From contig NZ_JAMXMX010000023.1 of assembly GCF_024055725.1 (NCBI RefSeq), positions 62,001 to 126,000 of the forward strand: a DNA stretch of 64,000 nt, in the 5' to 3' direction. The notes below the pieces were generated by a model. That model saw only the letters and a program-made list of their open reading frames with translations. It searched no databases and was not told the origin of the DNA. Shown piece by piece: positions 7,919-19,850 of this stretch (the first letter of the stretch is position 1; the number at the start of each line of letters is the position of its first letter). This DNA is from Actinoallomurus spadix. Lineage in GTDB: Bacteria > Actinomycetota > Actinomycetes > Streptosporangiales > Streptosporangiaceae. The position numbers and the translations under genes were made by a program.

Positions 7919-9517
7919 TCAGGCGAACTCGACCGGGGGCAGCAGCGGGCCGCCGGCGATCAGGTCGGCGGCCCGTTCCGCTATCGCGATCGTCGGGGCG
8001 TTGGTGTTGCCGCGGGGCACCGCCGGCATGACGGACGCGTCGACGACCCGCAGGCCGTCCACGCCGCGCACCCGGAGCTCGGGGTCGCAGACCGAGTCCT
8101 CGGTGCCGCCCATCGCGCACGTGCTCGTGGGGTGATAGAGCGTCACGACCTGCCGGCGGACCCACGCGGCGAGGTCGTCGCCGTCCTTTCCGGGGGCGTA
8201 CTCCCCGCCCACGATCCGGGCCATCCGGCCGGTCGCGGCGATCTCCCGGGCCTGGCGGACGCCCGCGAGGAGCACGTCGAGATCCGCCTCCTCGCCCAGG
8301 TAGTTCGGGTCGATGAGCGGCTTCCACCGCGGGTCGGCGGACCGCAGCGTCACACTCCCCCGGCTGGCGACGGCCACGGTCGTGGCGAACACCGACATGG
8401 CGCGCTTGTTCGCGTCGGTGAGGCCCTGGTCGAGGTACGGCGTGGGGAGCACGTGGTACTGCAGGTCCGGGGCGGGCAGGCCGGAGCGGGTCCGTACGAA
8501 GCCGCCGCCCTCGGCGACGTTCGAAGCGTACGGGCCGCGTCCCAGGGTCTGGTACAGCATGAGGCTGCGCAGGTTGACGCCTTCCCAGAGCGCCTTCGTG
8601 TCCGGCGTGTGCCACATGACCGGCACCATCGGGTGGTCCTGCAGCCCGGTGCCCACGGCGGGCAGGTCCACGATCACGTCGATGCCGAGCGAGCGCAGGT
8701 GGTCCGCCGGCCCGATCCCCGACAGCATGAGGACCTGCGGCGAGTTGACCGCTCCCCCGGACAGGATGACCTCGCGCCGGGCCACGGCCCGCTGCTCGGT
8801 CCCGCCGCGCAGGTACGCGACGCCGGTGGCCCGGCCGTCCTCGATGACGACGCGGGTGACGAGGGCGTCGGTCGCGACGGTGAGGTTCGGCCGGTCGGTG
8901 GCGCGGGACAGGTAGCCGTCGGCGGTCGACCAGCGGCGGCCGCGCCGCTGCGTCACCTGGTAGAACCCGGCCCCGTCCTGCTCGGCGCCGTTGAAGTCGT
9001 CGTTGGCGGGCAGGCCGAAGTCCGTCGCCGCGTCGACCCAGGCGCGGACCAGCGGATGTTTGAAGCGCAGGTCCTCGACGCGGAGCGGCCCGCCGGTGCC
9101 GTGGTAGTCGGACGCGCCGCGCTGCTGGTCCTCGGCGCGCATGAAGTACGGCAGCAGGTCGGCGTACCCCCAGCCCTTGCAGCCGTACTCGTCGCGCCAG
9201 GTGTCGAAGTCGTGCCGGTGACCCCGGATGTAGATCATCGCGTTGGTCGACGAGCTGCCGCCGAGGGTGCGGCCACGCGGCCAGTAGACGGTACGGTCGG
9301 CGGCGTGCCGCTGCGGGGTCGTCGTGTAGTCCCAGTCGTACTGGCTCTTGAACAGCGCCGCGAGCCCGGCCGGGATGTGGATCTCGGGGGCGTCGTCGGG
9401 TGGGCCGGCCTCCAGGAGCAGGACCTTCGTCCCGTGGTCCGCACTCAGCCGGTCCGCGAGCACGCAGCCCGCGCTGCCGGCACCGACGATGACGTAGTCG
9501 TACACGGCCGCCTCCAC
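7919..9517 (-). CDS. GMC-family FAD oxidoreductase (choline/alcohol dehydrogenase-like)
   Basis: A 532-residue flavoprotein. The N-terminal FAD-binding fold reads DYVIVGAGSAGCVLADRLS. The first GMC signature is GRTLGGSSSTNAMIYIRG, the second is SGGAVNSPQVLMLSGIGP. The catalytic His lies in YHPTSTCAMG, and the closing FAD contact is PRGNTNAPTIAIAERAADLI. Family members oxidise choline, other alcohols or sugars; no betaine-aldehyde dehydrogenase or choline transporter is adjacent, so the substrate is open. It is transcribed divergently from the M28 peptidase across a short intergenic region. Confidence 0.88.
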   Translation of the reverse strand: MEAAVYDYVIVGAGSAGCVLADRLSADHGTKVLLLEAGPPDDAPEIHIPAGLAALFKSQYDWDYTTTPQRHAADRTVYWPRGRTLGGSSSTNAMIYIRGHRHDFDTWRDEYGCKGWGYADLLPYFMRAEDQQRGASDYHGTGGPLRVEDLRFKHPLVRAWVDAATDFGLPANDDFNGAEQDGAGFYQVTQRRGRRWSTADGYLSRATDRPNLTVATDALVTRVVIEDGRATGVAYLRGGTEQRAVARREVILSGGAVNSPQVLMLSGIGPADHLRSLGIDVIVDLPAVGTGLQDHPMVPVMWHTPDTKALWEGVNLRSLMLYQTLGRGPYASNVAEGGGFVRTRSGLPAPDLQYHVLPTPYLDQGLTDANKRAMSVFATTVAVASRGSVTLRSADPRWKPLIDPNYLGEEADLDVLLAGVRQAREIAATGRMARIVGGEYAPGKDGDDLAAWVRRQVVTLYHPTSTCAMGGTEDSVCDPELRVRGVDGLRVVDASVMPAVPRGNTNAPTIAIAERAADLIAGGPLLPPVEFA

Positions 9518-9699
9518 GCCTCGAGAGCCTGCGCGAAACGATAGCGATCAGGGACGATCCCGGACAGTGGCCCGAATCACGTTCTAGTCAACGTTTTCCG
9601 GTGTCCACAACGAGTCGATCTCAGGGTCTGGCCGTGAGACGCCGTGGAATGTCAGGATTCGCCGCATTACTCCGGCTTTACCATCGGAAGGGCTCCACG

Positions 9700-11199
9700 T
9701 TGCGAAAACTCGCCATCGGTACCCTCATCGGCCTGGCCGCGGCCTCCATCGGGGCCGCGACCCCCGCGGACGCGGCCGCACAGCCGCACCTCGACCGGCT
9801 GGTGAAACTGAAGGACATCCGCCGGCACCAGAAGGACCTGCAGACGATCGCCACCTACAACGGCGGCACCCGCGCCGCGGGCGAACCCGGCTTCGAGGTC
9901 TCCACGAAGTACGTCGTCAGCCGGCTGCGGAAGGCCGGTTACCGGCCGACGGTGCAGGACTTCCCCTTCGACTACTACAAGGAGAAGACGCCCTCGGTCT
10001 TCGACCGGCCCGGCGGCGCCAAGTACGTCTACGGCACCGACTACGCGACCCTGGACTTCTCCGGCTCCGGTGACGTCACCGCCACCGCGACGCCGGTCGA
10101 CCCGGCCGGCGCCGGCGTGGGCAGCGGTTGCGAGGCCGCCGACTTCACCGGCTTCCCCAAGGGGAACATCGCCCTCGTCAAGCGCGGCGGCTGCAACTTC
10201 TCGGTGAAGGTCGGCAACGCCCAGAACGCCGGCGCCACCGCCATCGCCATCTACAACGACGGCGCCTCCCCCGAGCGGATGGGCCCCGTCCAGGGCACCG
10301 CCAGCACCCCCTGGCAGATCCCGGTGATCGGCCCGACCTACCAGCTCGGCACCGACCTGGTGAAGGAGGCCGCCTCCGGAACGCTGACGCTGCACGTCAA
10401 GACCGACACCTTCAGCGAGCAGCGCACCGCGCACAACGTCATCGCCGAGACCAAGCGCGGCCGCGCCGATAATGTGGTCGTCCTCGGCGCCCACCTCGAC
10501 AGCGTCACCGCCGGCCCCGGCATCAACGACAACGGCAGCGGCACCGCGACGGTCCTCACCATCGCCGAGCAGATCGGCAAGCTCGGCAAGGGCATCAAGA
10601 ACAAGGTGCGGTTCGCGTTCTGGGGTGCCGAGGAGGAGGGCCTGCTCGGCTCGGAGTACTACGTCGCGCACCTGACCGCAGCGCAGAAGGCCCAGATCGC
10701 GCTGAACCTCAACTTCGACATGCTCGGCTCGCCCAACGGCGTCCGCGGCGTGTACGACGGCGACGACTCCCAGGGCGCGGGCACCAACCCGCCCGCGGGC
10801 TCCGGTGCCATCGAGAAGGTGTTCCTCGACTACTACGGCAAGCGGAAGCTCGCGACCTCGCCGAGCGAGTTCAATGGCCGCTCCGACTACGGGCCGTTCA
10901 TCGAGAACGGCATCCCCGCGGGCGGCCTCGACTCCGGCGCTGAGGGCCTCAAGACGGAGGCCGAGGCGAAGACCTACGGCGGTCAGGCGGGCGTCGCGTA
11001 CGACCCGTGCTACCACCAGGCATGTGACACGTACGACAACAGCAACAACACCATCCTCGACCAGCTCGCGGACGGCGCCGCCCACGCCGCCCAGGTCTTC
11101 GCGGGCAGCACGCTGCCGGTCAACGGCGCCCGCGTCGCCGCCCCGAAGACGGCCCGCGCGCACGTCCAGCACGCGCCCACCGGCCGCGCGCTGAGCTAG
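9700..11199 (+). CDS. Exported M28-family zinc aminopeptidase with PA domain
   Basis: A 499-residue secreted peptidase. A signal peptide (RKLAIGTLIGLAAASIGAA with an ADAAA cleavage region) follows the TTG at 9700, which has GGAAGG eight bases upstream. An in-frame GTG at 9601 would add 33 residues before the signal and is less likely. A protease-associated domain (VALVKRGGCNFSVKVGNAQ) is inserted before the catalytic part. Zinc ligands and base are seen in GAHLDSV, GINDNGSG, GAEEEGLLGS, NFDMLGSP and YHQACDTYDN, as in Streptomyces aminopeptidase. It probably releases N-terminal residues from peptides outside the cell. Confidence 0.88.
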   Translation: MRKLAIGTLIGLAAASIGAATPADAAAQPHLDRLVKLKDIRRHQKDLQTIATYNGGTRAAGEPGFEVSTKYVVSRLRKAGYRPTVQDFPFDYYKEKTPSVFDRPGGAKYVYGTDYATLDFSGSGDVTATATPVDPAGAGVGSGCEAADFTGFPKGNIALVKRGGCNFSVKVGNAQNAGATAIAIYNDGASPERMGPVQGTASTPWQIPVIGPTYQLGTDLVKEAASGTLTLHVKTDTFSEQRTAHNVIAETKRGRADNVVVLGAHLDSVTAGPGINDNGSGTATVLTIAEQIGKLGKGIKNKVRFAFWGAEEEGLLGSEYYVAHLTAAQKAQIALNLNFDMLGSPNGVRGVYDGDDSQGAGTNPPAGSGAIEKVFLDYYGKRKLATSPSEFNGRSDYGPFIENGIPAGGLDSGAEGLKTEAEAKTYGGQAGVAYDPCYHQACDTYDNSNNTILDQLADGAAHAAQVFAGSTLPVNGARVAAPKTARAHVQHAPTGRALS

Positions 11200-11204
11200 A
11201 CACC

Positions 11205-11236
11205 CTGTGGGGGCGGGCGGCCGCCCGGCCCCACAG
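11205..11236 (+). terminator. Terminator hairpin after the M28 peptidase
   Basis: CTGTGGGGGCGGGCGG is followed directly by CCGCCCGGCCCCACAG. The two 16-base arms pair with a single mismatch. The hairpin begins 6 bases after the peptidase stop and ends just before the promoter of the next gene. Confidence 0.65.
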
Positions 11237-11245
11237 CCCACTGAC

Positions 11246-11251
11246 TAGGGT
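11246..11251 (+). promoter_or_regulatory. -10 element of a leaderless promoter (adenosyltransferase)
   Basis: TAGGGT ends seven bases before the ATG at 11259. In actinobacteria a TAnnnT hexamer at this distance usually marks a leaderless transcript that begins on the start codon. No ribosome-binding site precedes the ATG, in agreement. Confidence 0.55.
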
Positions 11252-11258
11252 GACGGGC

Positions 11259-11852
11259 ATGGCGAAAGAGCGCGACGACCAGCCCGTCGTCCTGTCGAAG
11301 ATCTACACGCGGACCGGGGACGACGGCACGACCAACCTCGGCGACATGAGCCGTACGGACAAGACCGACCCCCGGCTCGCGGCGTACGCCGACGTCGACG
11401 AGGCCAACAGCGCGATCGGCGTCGCGCTCGCCCTGGGCGACCTGCCCGAGGACATCGCCACCTTGCTCACCCGGGTCCAGAACGACCTGTTCGACGTCGG
11501 CGCGGACCTGAGCACGCCGGTCGTCGCAGAGCCGGCGTTCCCGCCGCTGCGGGTCACCGAGGACTACATCACCCGGCTGGAGGCCGCGTGCGACGAGCAC
11601 AACGCCGACCTGGCCACGCTGCGGAGCTTCATCCTGCCCGGCGGCACGCCGGGCGCGGCGCTGCTGCACGTCGCGCGTACGGTCGCCCGGCGCGCCGAGC
11701 GGACCACCTGGGCGGCGCTGACGGTCCACGAGGACATGAACCCGCTGACCGCGAAGTACCTCAACCGGCTGTCGGACCTGTTGTTCATCCTCGCCCGCAA
11801 GGCCAACGGCGACCGCGGCGACGTGCTGTGGAGGCCGGGCGGCGAGCGCTGA
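11259..11852 (+). CDS. ATP:cob(I)alamin adenosyltransferase, PduO type
   Basis: A 197-residue enzyme that transfers the adenosyl group of ATP to cob(I)alamin to make coenzyme B12. The N-terminal ATP-binding motif TRTGDDGTTNLG, the YADVDEANSAIG segment, the FILPGG motif and the C-terminal YLNRLSDLLFILAR are diagnostic of the PduO family. The ATG at 11259 is chosen over the GTG at 11250 because a TAGGGT -10 element overlaps that GTG and places the transcript start at the ATG. It is convergent with the DUF2550/ATP synthase cluster. bluB at 54.7 kb is another cobalamin gene, but not linked. Confidence 0.9.
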   Translation: MAKERDDQPVVLSKIYTRTGDDGTTNLGDMSRTDKTDPRLAAYADVDEANSAIGVALALGDLPEDIATLLTRVQNDLFDVGADLSTPVVAEPAFPPLRVTEDYITRLEAACDEHNADLATLRSFILPGGTPGAALLHVARTVARRAERTTWAALTVHEDMNPLTAKYLNRLSDLLFILARKANGDRGDVLWRPGGER

Positions 11853-11875
11853 TCCGAGGCCACGCCGACCGTACG

Positions 11876-12070
11876 GTCAGGCGACGGGCGAACCCGGCGG
11901 CGGGACCGCGCGTCAGGCGATGAGCGAGGCCGGCGGCGCGGGCCGCGCATCAGGTGATGGCCGAACCCGGCGGCGGGGCCGCGCATCAGGCGATGAGCGA
12001 GTCGGCGCGGGCTGCGCGTCAGGTGATGGGCGAGCCGGCGGGACCGCGCGTCAGGTGATGGGTGAGCCCG
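11876..12070 (-). repeat. Minisatellite derived from the 3' end of the DUF2550 gene
   Basis: Six imperfect units of 32-37 bp start at 11876, 11912, 11949, 11985, 12018 and 12050. Each begins RTCAGGYGAYG and continues with a CCGGCGG-rich part. The unit at 12050 is the true end of the DUF2550 coding sequence, including its stop. The other five are downstream copies of that end, so the array looks like successive tandem duplication of the gene tail. Confidence 0.8.
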
Positions 12071-12488
12071 GCGGGGCGGCCTCGAGCCAGGCGAGGAAGC
12101 CGGTCAGCGCCGCTCCGCTCATCGCCAGCTCGACGGTGCCGTTGTCGTCCTGGATCTCGACGATGCCGGCGTCCGGCTGCAGGGCGGCCTCCTCCTCGGC
12201 CTCCGGCTTACGCCGCCCGGATACGACGAGGCCCCGGCGGGACACGACCCGCCGGGGCCTCAGCCGAATGCCGAAAATCGCGAACCAGAGCAGCTCGTCA
12301 CCGTTGTACCGGCCGATGCCGAGCCGCCATACGCCACGGCCGTGGGGGTCGCGGAGGCTGCACTCGACCGTGCCGCCGCGGCGTTCGAGCAGCCAACGCC
12401 GCAGCGACAGCAGGGCGAACGCGGCGAGCACCGCCACCAGGACGACAGCGAGCAACCCGCCGATGTCCCACGCCAGGTACTCGCCCAA
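12051..12488 (-). CDS. DUF2550-family membrane protein
   Basis: A 145-residue protein with one N-terminal membrane helix (GGLLAVVLVAVLAAFALLSL) and a cytoplasmic domain containing GGTVECSLR, GVWRLGIGRYNGDELLWF and a later VEIQDDNGTVELAMSG segment. This matches the DUF2550 family, which sits just after atpC in many actinobacteria. Its role is unknown, but the conserved position hints at a link with membrane bioenergetics or the envelope. The TTG start has a G-rich site upstream. The last codons are the parent copy of the adjacent tandem repeat. Confidence 0.8.
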   Translation of the reverse strand: MGEYLAWDIGGLLAVVLVAVLAAFALLSLRRWLLERRGGTVECSLRDPHGRGVWRLGIGRYNGDELLWFAIFGIRLRPRRVVSRRGLVVSGRRKPEAEEEAALQPDAGIVEIQDDNGTVELAMSGAALTGFLAWLEAAPPGSPIT

Positions 12489-12523
12489 CTCCCCCCTGCT
12501 TCCCCCACGCAGTCCTTAGCCGG

Positions 12524-12913
12524 TCAGACCTCTTGGCCGGCGGCCCGCAGGCGCGCGCGGGCCCGCCGCTGCGCGACCGCGGCCTCCTCGCCCTCCAGGC
12601 CCGACACCCGCTCGTACTCCGCGCGGGCGGCGTCGAGGTCGATCTCGCCGCCCAGCTCGGCGTACTCGGCGAGCACCGACACCTCATCGGAGGCGACCGA
12701 GAAGAACCCGCCGGAGACCATCGCGGAGATGGTCTCCGACTCGTCGGCGGGCTTGATCCGCACGACACTGCCGTCCACCAGCAGGCCCAGGACCGGCGCG
12801 TGACCGGGCATGATGCCCATCTCACCCTCGATGGTCTTGGCAACGACCATATCGGCTTCGCCGGCCCAGATCTCACGCTCCGGTGAGACGAGCTCGACGT
12901 GCAGCTTTGCCAC
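12524..12913 (-). CDS. atpC: F1 ATP synthase subunit epsilon
   Basis: A 129-residue subunit of the F1 central stalk. The N-terminal beta-sandwich begins LHVELVSPEREIW and contains GEMGIMPGHAPVLGLL, the most conserved stretch of the family. The C-terminal part is helical and charged. It is the last gene of the atp operon, 26 bases after atpD. Epsilon couples rotation to catalysis and inhibits wasteful ATP hydrolysis. Confidence 0.96.
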   Translation of the reverse strand: MAKLHVELVSPEREIWAGEADMVVAKTIEGEMGIMPGHAPVLGLLVDGSVVRIKPADESETISAMVSGGFFSVASDEVSVLAEYAELGGEIDLDAARAEYERVSGLEGEEAAVAQRRARARLRAAGQEV

Positions 12914-12939
12914 TTGCTCTCCTCCGAACGCGCGAGGCG

Positions 12940-15299
<2,360 letters not shown>

Positions 15300-15302
15300 G
15301 CC

Positions 15303-16940
15303 TTACTTCTTCCTCACGCGGGTGATCTTCTCCTGCTCGACGTCACCCTCATCGATGGCCTCGACCGGCTGGTCCTGGACCAGCAGGCCGTGGTTCGTCG
15401 TCTCGAAGCCCTTCTTGAACTCCGCGATGGCGTCCTTCAGGGTCGACTGGGCGTCGTCGCCGAACTGGCCGGTCTCCCGGATGCCGTCCAGCAGACCCGA
15501 CTGGTTGCGCTTGACGTAGTCGAGCAGCTCCGCCTCGAACCGGCGGATGTCCTCGATCGGCACGTCGTCGAGCTCGCCGTTCGTGCCCGCCCAGATGGAC
15601 ACGACCTGCTGCTCCATCGGGAACGGGTTGTTCTGCGGCTGCTTGAGCAGCTCGACCAGGCGGGCGCCGCGGTCCAGCTGCGCGCGCGACGCGGCGTCCA
15701 GGTCGGACGCGAACGCGGCGAACGCCTCCAGGTCGCGGAACTGCGACAGGAACAGCTTCAGGTTACTCGTCGCCTTGCGCATCGCCTTGGTCATCGCGGC
15801 GCCGCCGACGCGGGACACCGAGATACCGACGTTGATGGCCGGCCGGACACCCTGGTTGAACAGGTCGGTCTCGAGGAAGACCTGGCCGTCGGTGATCGAG
15901 ATGACGTTGGTCGGGATGTACGCCGACACGTCGTTGCCCTTGGTCTCGATGATCGGCAGACCCGTCATCGAGCCGGCGCCCATGTCGTCCGACAGCTTCG
16001 CGCACCGCTCCAGCAGCCGCGAGTGCAGGTAGAACACGTCACCGGGGTACGCCTCACGGCCCGGCGGGCGGCGCAGCAGCAGCGAGATCGCGCGGTACGA
16101 CTCGGCCTGCTTGGACAGGTCGTCGAACACGATCAGGACGTGCTTGCCCTCGTACATCCAGTGCTGGCCGATGGCCGAGCCGGTGTAGGGGGCGATGTAC
16201 TTGTAGCCCGCGGGGTCGGACGCCGGAGCCGCCACGATCGTGGTGTACTCCAGGGCGCCGGCCGCCTCGAGCGTGGCCCGCACCTGCGCGATCGTCGAGC
16301 CCTTCTGGCCGACCGCGACGTAGATGCAGCGGACCTGCTTGCTCGGGTCGCCGCTCTCCCACGCCTGCTTCTGGTTCAGGATCGTGTCGATCGCGACGGT
16401 GGTCTTGCCGGTCTGCCGGTCACCGATGATCAGCTGCCGCTGGCCGCGGCCGATCGGGGTCAGCGCGTCGATCGCCTTGATGCCGGTCTGCAGCGGCTCG
16501 CCCACCGGCTGGCGCTGCATGACGCCCGGCGCCTGCAGCTCCAGCTCGCGGCGGCCGGTCGTCTCGATCGCGCCCTTGCCGTCGATCGGGTTGCCCAGCG
16601 AGTCCACGACGCGGCCGAGGTAGCCGTCGCCGACAGGGGCCGAGAGGACCTCGCCGGTCCGCTTGACCTGCTGGCCCTCTTCGATCTTGGAGAAGTCGCC
16701 CAGGATGACGACACCGATCTGCCGAACGTCAAGGTTCAGCGCGATGCCGCGCGTGCCGTCCTCGAACTCAAGGAGCTCGTTCGCCATGGCCGAGGGCAGG
16801 CCCTCGACGAAGGCGATGCCGTCGAAGCACTCGACGACGGTCCCGACCTCCTCGCGCGCGGCGGTCTCCGGCTCGTAGGCCTGGACGAAGCGCTCGAGCG
16901 CGCCCCGGATCTCCTCCGGCCGGATCGTCAGCTCCGCCAT
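15303..16940 (-). CDS. atpA: F1 ATP synthase subunit alpha
   Basis: A 545-residue non-catalytic nucleotide-binding subunit. The P-loop is [14 protein letters not shown], and the conserved region near the end of the nucleotide domain reads [18 protein letters not shown] with the family signature [13 protein letters not shown]. The C-terminal tail is longer and charged, ending in KITRVRKK, as in other actinobacteria. It stands between atpH and atpG. Confidence 0.97.
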   Translation of the reverse strand: MAELTIRPEEIRGALERFVQAYEPETAAREEVGTVVECFDGIAFVEGLPSAMANELLEFEDGTRGIALNLDVRQIGVVILGDFSKIEEGQQVKRTGEVLSAPVGDGYLGRVVDSLGNPIDGKGAIETTGRRELELQAPGVMQRQPVGEPLQTGIKAIDALTPIGRGQRQLIIGDRQTGKTTVAIDTILNQKQAWESGDPSKQVRCIYVAVGQKGSTIAQVRATLEAAGALEYTTIVAAPASDPAGYKYIAPYTGSAIGQHWMYEGKHVLIVFDDLSKQAESYRAISLLLRRPPGREAYPGDVFYLHSRLLERCAKLSDDMGAGSMTGLPIIETKGNDVSAYIPTNVISITDGQVFLETDLFNQGVRPAINVGISVSRVGGAAMTKAMRKATSNLKLFLSQFRDLEAFAAFASDLDAASRAQLDRGARLVELLKQPQNNPFPMEQQVVSIWAGTNGELDDVPIEDIRRFEAELLDYVKRNQSGLLDGIRETGQFGDDAQSTLKDAIAEFKKGFETTNHGLLVQDQPVEAIDEGDVEQEKITRVRKK

Positions 16941-16978
16941 GTCTTCTTCGTCTCTCTCCGTGAGTCCGATGCTTAGGT

Positions 16979-17797
16979 TCAGCTCGCCCGTTCGATTCGC
17001 CGGCGGACGTCTTCCAGCCGGCGAGCGATGGTGCCGTCGATTTCCTCGTCCCCGATCTGGACGGAAATACCACCCAGAACGGAGGGGTCGACCTCGATGT
17101 TCAGGTGAACGTCGCGGCCGTACTGCGCCGACAGCGCGGCCGTCAGCCGCGTCTTCTGCGCCTCGTCGAGCTCGACCGCGGTGCGGACCACCGCGACCAG
17201 CCGGTTGCGACGCTCGGCGACGATCCGCCCGTAGCTCTCGAGCGCTCGCTCCAGACTACGTCCTCGCGGATATGCGACGGCCTCGCTGACCAGCCGCAAC
17301 GTCGCCGCGGTGGTCTTGCCCTCAAGCAGCGTGGTCACCAGCTCGACCTTGCGCTCGCCCGGCACCCGCCGGTCCACCAGCGCGCCCCGCAGCTCCGGCT
17401 GCGCCTCCACGATCCGGCCGAAGCGGAAGAGCTCGTCCTCCACGTCGTCGATCCGGCTCTGCGCCTCGGCGGCGGCCGCGATCGCGGTCACCCCGAGCTC
17501 CTCGATCGCGTCGGTCAGCTCGGTGGACCGCGCCCACCGCTGCCGTACGACGTCGCCGATGAAGTCGCGCACCGCGGCGCTGACGCTGCCGTCGAGCACG
17601 GCCGTGGCCAGCCCGGCCCGCCGGTCGGCCGGCTGGGCCGGGTCCGACAGGGCCCGGCGCAGCACGTGCTCCCGGTCGAGCAGGTGCACCACGGCGAACA
17701 GCTCACCGCCGAACGCCGCCGCGTCGCGCGTGGCGGACAGGGCGGCCTCGAGCCGCTCCCTGGCCTCGACGAACGAGGCCCTGCTCGCGCCGATCAT
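16979..17797 (-). CDS. atpH: ATP synthase subunit delta
   Basis: A 272-residue peripheral stalk subunit that connects subunit b to the F1 head. The length, about 90 residues more than in most bacteria, is normal for actinobacterial delta subunits. The C-terminal signature reads [20 protein letters not shown]. It begins three bases after the atpF stop. Confidence 0.95.
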   Translation of the reverse strand: MIGASRASFVEARERLEAALSATRDAAAFGGELFAVVHLLDREHVLRRALSDPAQPADRRAGLATAVLDGSVSAAVRDFIGDVVRQRWARSTELTDAIEELGVTAIAAAAEAQSRIDDVEDELFRFGRIVEAQPELRGALVDRRVPGERKVELVTTLLEGKTTAATLRLVSEAVAYPRGRSLERALESYGRIVAERRNRLVAVVRTAVELDEAQKTRLTAALSAQYGRDVHLNIEVDPSVLGGISVQIGDEEIDGTIARRLEDVRRRIERAS

Positions 17798-17800
17798 CTG

Positions 17801-18361
17801 TTATGCCCCCGCCCGCGCACGGTCCTCGAGCTCGTCGAGGAACCGGTCGACGGTGCCGCGGCGCCGGGCCTCGTCCTCGAGGGACTCGCCGACGATGCGG
17901 CCCGCCAGCTCGATCGCGAGCTCCCCGATCTCCGTACGGAGCTGGGTGAACGCGAGCTGCCGGTCGGCGTCGATCTGGGTGTGCGCCTGGTCGACGAGCC
18001 GCTGTGCCTCGGCCTGCGCCTGGTCGCGCAGCTCCGCGATGATCTGCGCACCCTGCTCGCGCGCCTCCTCGCGGATCCGTGCTGCCTCCTGCCGGGCCTC
18101 GGCCAGCTGCGTCTGGTACTGCTCGAGCGTCCGCTGAGCCTCGGCCTGCGCCTCCTCGGCCCGCTTGATCCCGCCCTCGATCGCGTCAGTGCGCTCCTCG
18201 AGCGCCTTCTGGATGCGCGGGATGAGGACCTTGCCGAGGAAGAACAGCACGACGAGGAACGCGAAGATGCCGACGATCATCTCGGCTGCGTCGGGGAGCA
18301 GCGGGTTGGGGTTCTTCTCCTCCGCCGCTAGCAATCCCGAAGCGTGTTGCGCCAGGTACAT
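17801..18361 (-). CDS. atpF: ATP synthase subunit b
   Basis: A 186-residue peripheral stalk subunit. One membrane helix (EMIVGIFAFLVVLFFLGKVL) is followed by a long charged coiled coil rich in Glu, Arg and Ala. The ATG at 18361 is preferred over a GTG three codons upstream because the GGAAGG ribosome site is 11 bases from the ATG but only two from the GTG. It lies between atpE and atpH. Confidence 0.95.
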   Translation of the reverse strand: MYLAQHASGLLAAEEKNPNPLLPDAAEMIVGIFAFLVVLFFLGKVLIPRIQKALEERTDAIEGGIKRAEEAQAEAQRTLEQYQTQLAEARQEAARIREEAREQGAQIIAELRDQAQAEAQRLVDQAHTQIDADRQLAFTQLRTEIGELAIELAGRIVGESLEDEARRRGTVDRFLDELEDRARAGA

Positions 18362-18393
18362 GGCGTGCACAGCCTTCCGTCAAAAAGTTCTGG

Positions 18394-18639
<246 letters not shown>

Positions 18640-18694
18640 TCACTCGGCCGGTGGGACTCCCCACCGGTCAGGTTCTGGGGTTATGGGGTTGCTA

Positions 18695-19489
18695 TCAGTG
18701 GTCGGCGTACAGACCGGCGCTGATGTAGAAAGCCGCGAGCAGCGCGAAGACGTACGCTTGCACCGCCTGCACGAACAGCTCGAAGGCCGTCATGAAGATC
18801 GTCAGAATGACGCCGAGAATGCCGACCGGAGCACCGAGCGGGGTCAGCTTCTCGAAGAGGAAGTGGAAGCCTACCGTCGCGAACAGCGCGACCAGGAGGT
18901 GGCCGGCGAACATGTTCGCGAAGAGCCGGACCGCGTGGGTGAACGGCCGCAGCAGGAAGGTCGAGGCGAACTCGATCGGGATGACCAGGATGTACAGCGG
19001 CCACGGCAGGTCCGGCGGCATGGTCGCGTTCTTCAGCAGGCCGAAGAAGCCCTGGTGCTTGACGCCGACGACCCAGAAGGTCGCGTAGACCAGCAGGGCG
19101 AGGACCATCGGGAACGCGATTCGCGAGTTCACCGGGAACTGCGCGATCGGGATCACCGACATGAGGTTGCCGAGCCAGACGAAGAAGAACAGCGGCACGA
19201 TCAGCCGCATCCACTTCTCGGCGTCCTTGCCCAGGAACGGCCGGGCGATCTCGTCCCGGACGAACATGTAGAGGACCTCGCCGACGTTCTGCACGCCGCG
19301 GGGCACCAGCTTGGGCTTGGCGAACGCGGCCCAGAAGAAGGCCACGATGACGATCATCACGATCAGGCACAGGACGATCGGCTTCGCCACGGCGAACGGG
19401 CCTACGTGGAACAGCGGCTTCCACTGGAAGAGGCCGAGGCCCGGGGCCTCTTCATTGAAGTCCTTGGCGAGGAGGTGCGGCGCACTCAC
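18695..19489 (-). CDS. atpB: ATP synthase subunit a
   Basis: A 264-residue integral membrane subunit that forms the proton half-channels. Five to six membrane segments are visible. The essential Arg lies in AVRLFANMFAGHLL, and the last helix region contains FELFVQAVQAYVFALL, both diagnostic. It is the first structural gene of the ATP synthase cluster after the two small AtpI-like genes. Confidence 0.96.
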   Translation of the reverse strand: MSAPHLLAKDFNEEAPGLGLFQWKPLFHVGPFAVAKPIVLCLIVMIVIVAFFWAAFAKPKLVPRGVQNVGEVLYMFVRDEIARPFLGKDAEKWMRLIVPLFFFVWLGNLMSVIPIAQFPVNSRIAFPMVLALLVYATFWVVGVKHQGFFGLLKNATMPPDLPWPLYILVIPIEFASTFLLRPFTHAVRLFANMFAGHLLVALFATVGFHFLFEKLTPLGAPVGILGVILTIFMTAFELFVQAVQAYVFALLAAFYISAGLYADH

Positions 19490-19571
19490 CCGGCGATCCT
19501 TTCGCAGTCGTAGCTCATCAAGGCGGCAACCTTGCTGTCGTCTCGGTGGGCTACGGCTCCGCCGGCCCTAC

Positions 19572-19790
19572 TCAGCGGCCGTAGCGGGCGTAGACCAGGT
19601 AGCTCGCGAAGACGAGGCCGAACACCAGCCCGATGGGAAGAAGGGCCGGGACGTGGAGCCAGCGCGCGAGAAGCCAGCCCGCTCCGCCGTAGACGAACAT
19701 GCCTCCCAGCAGGGTGGCAGGTGCCGCCGACATGTCGTTGGCGAACTTGCGGTTGTCTGCATCGCTGGGCTGACGCCCATCCCCGGTCAT
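19572..19790 (-). CDS. AtpZ/AtpI-like small membrane protein
   Basis: A 72-residue protein with two membrane helices, LLGGMFVYGGAGWLLARWL and LLPIGLVFGLVFASYLVYARY. This hairpin pattern fits the AtpZ family, whose members accompany ATP synthase operons and are implicated in c-ring assembly or ion supply. It lies between the 142-residue AtpI-like gene and atpB. The call rests on topology and position more than on specific residues. Confidence 0.7.
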   Translation of the reverse strand: MTGDGRQPSDADNRKFANDMSAAPATLLGGMFVYGGAGWLLARWLHVPALLPIGLVFGLVFASYLVYARYGR

Positions 19791-19850
19791 CGCGTCTCGG
19801 ACGATAGCAGGCCACCTCCCGCGTAGTCATATTGGAGTAGTCCATTGTCA

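Noticed and set aside
11876-12070. CRISPR-like array
   Set aside because: Units are direct, contiguous, lack unique spacers and derive from the DUF2550 gene end.
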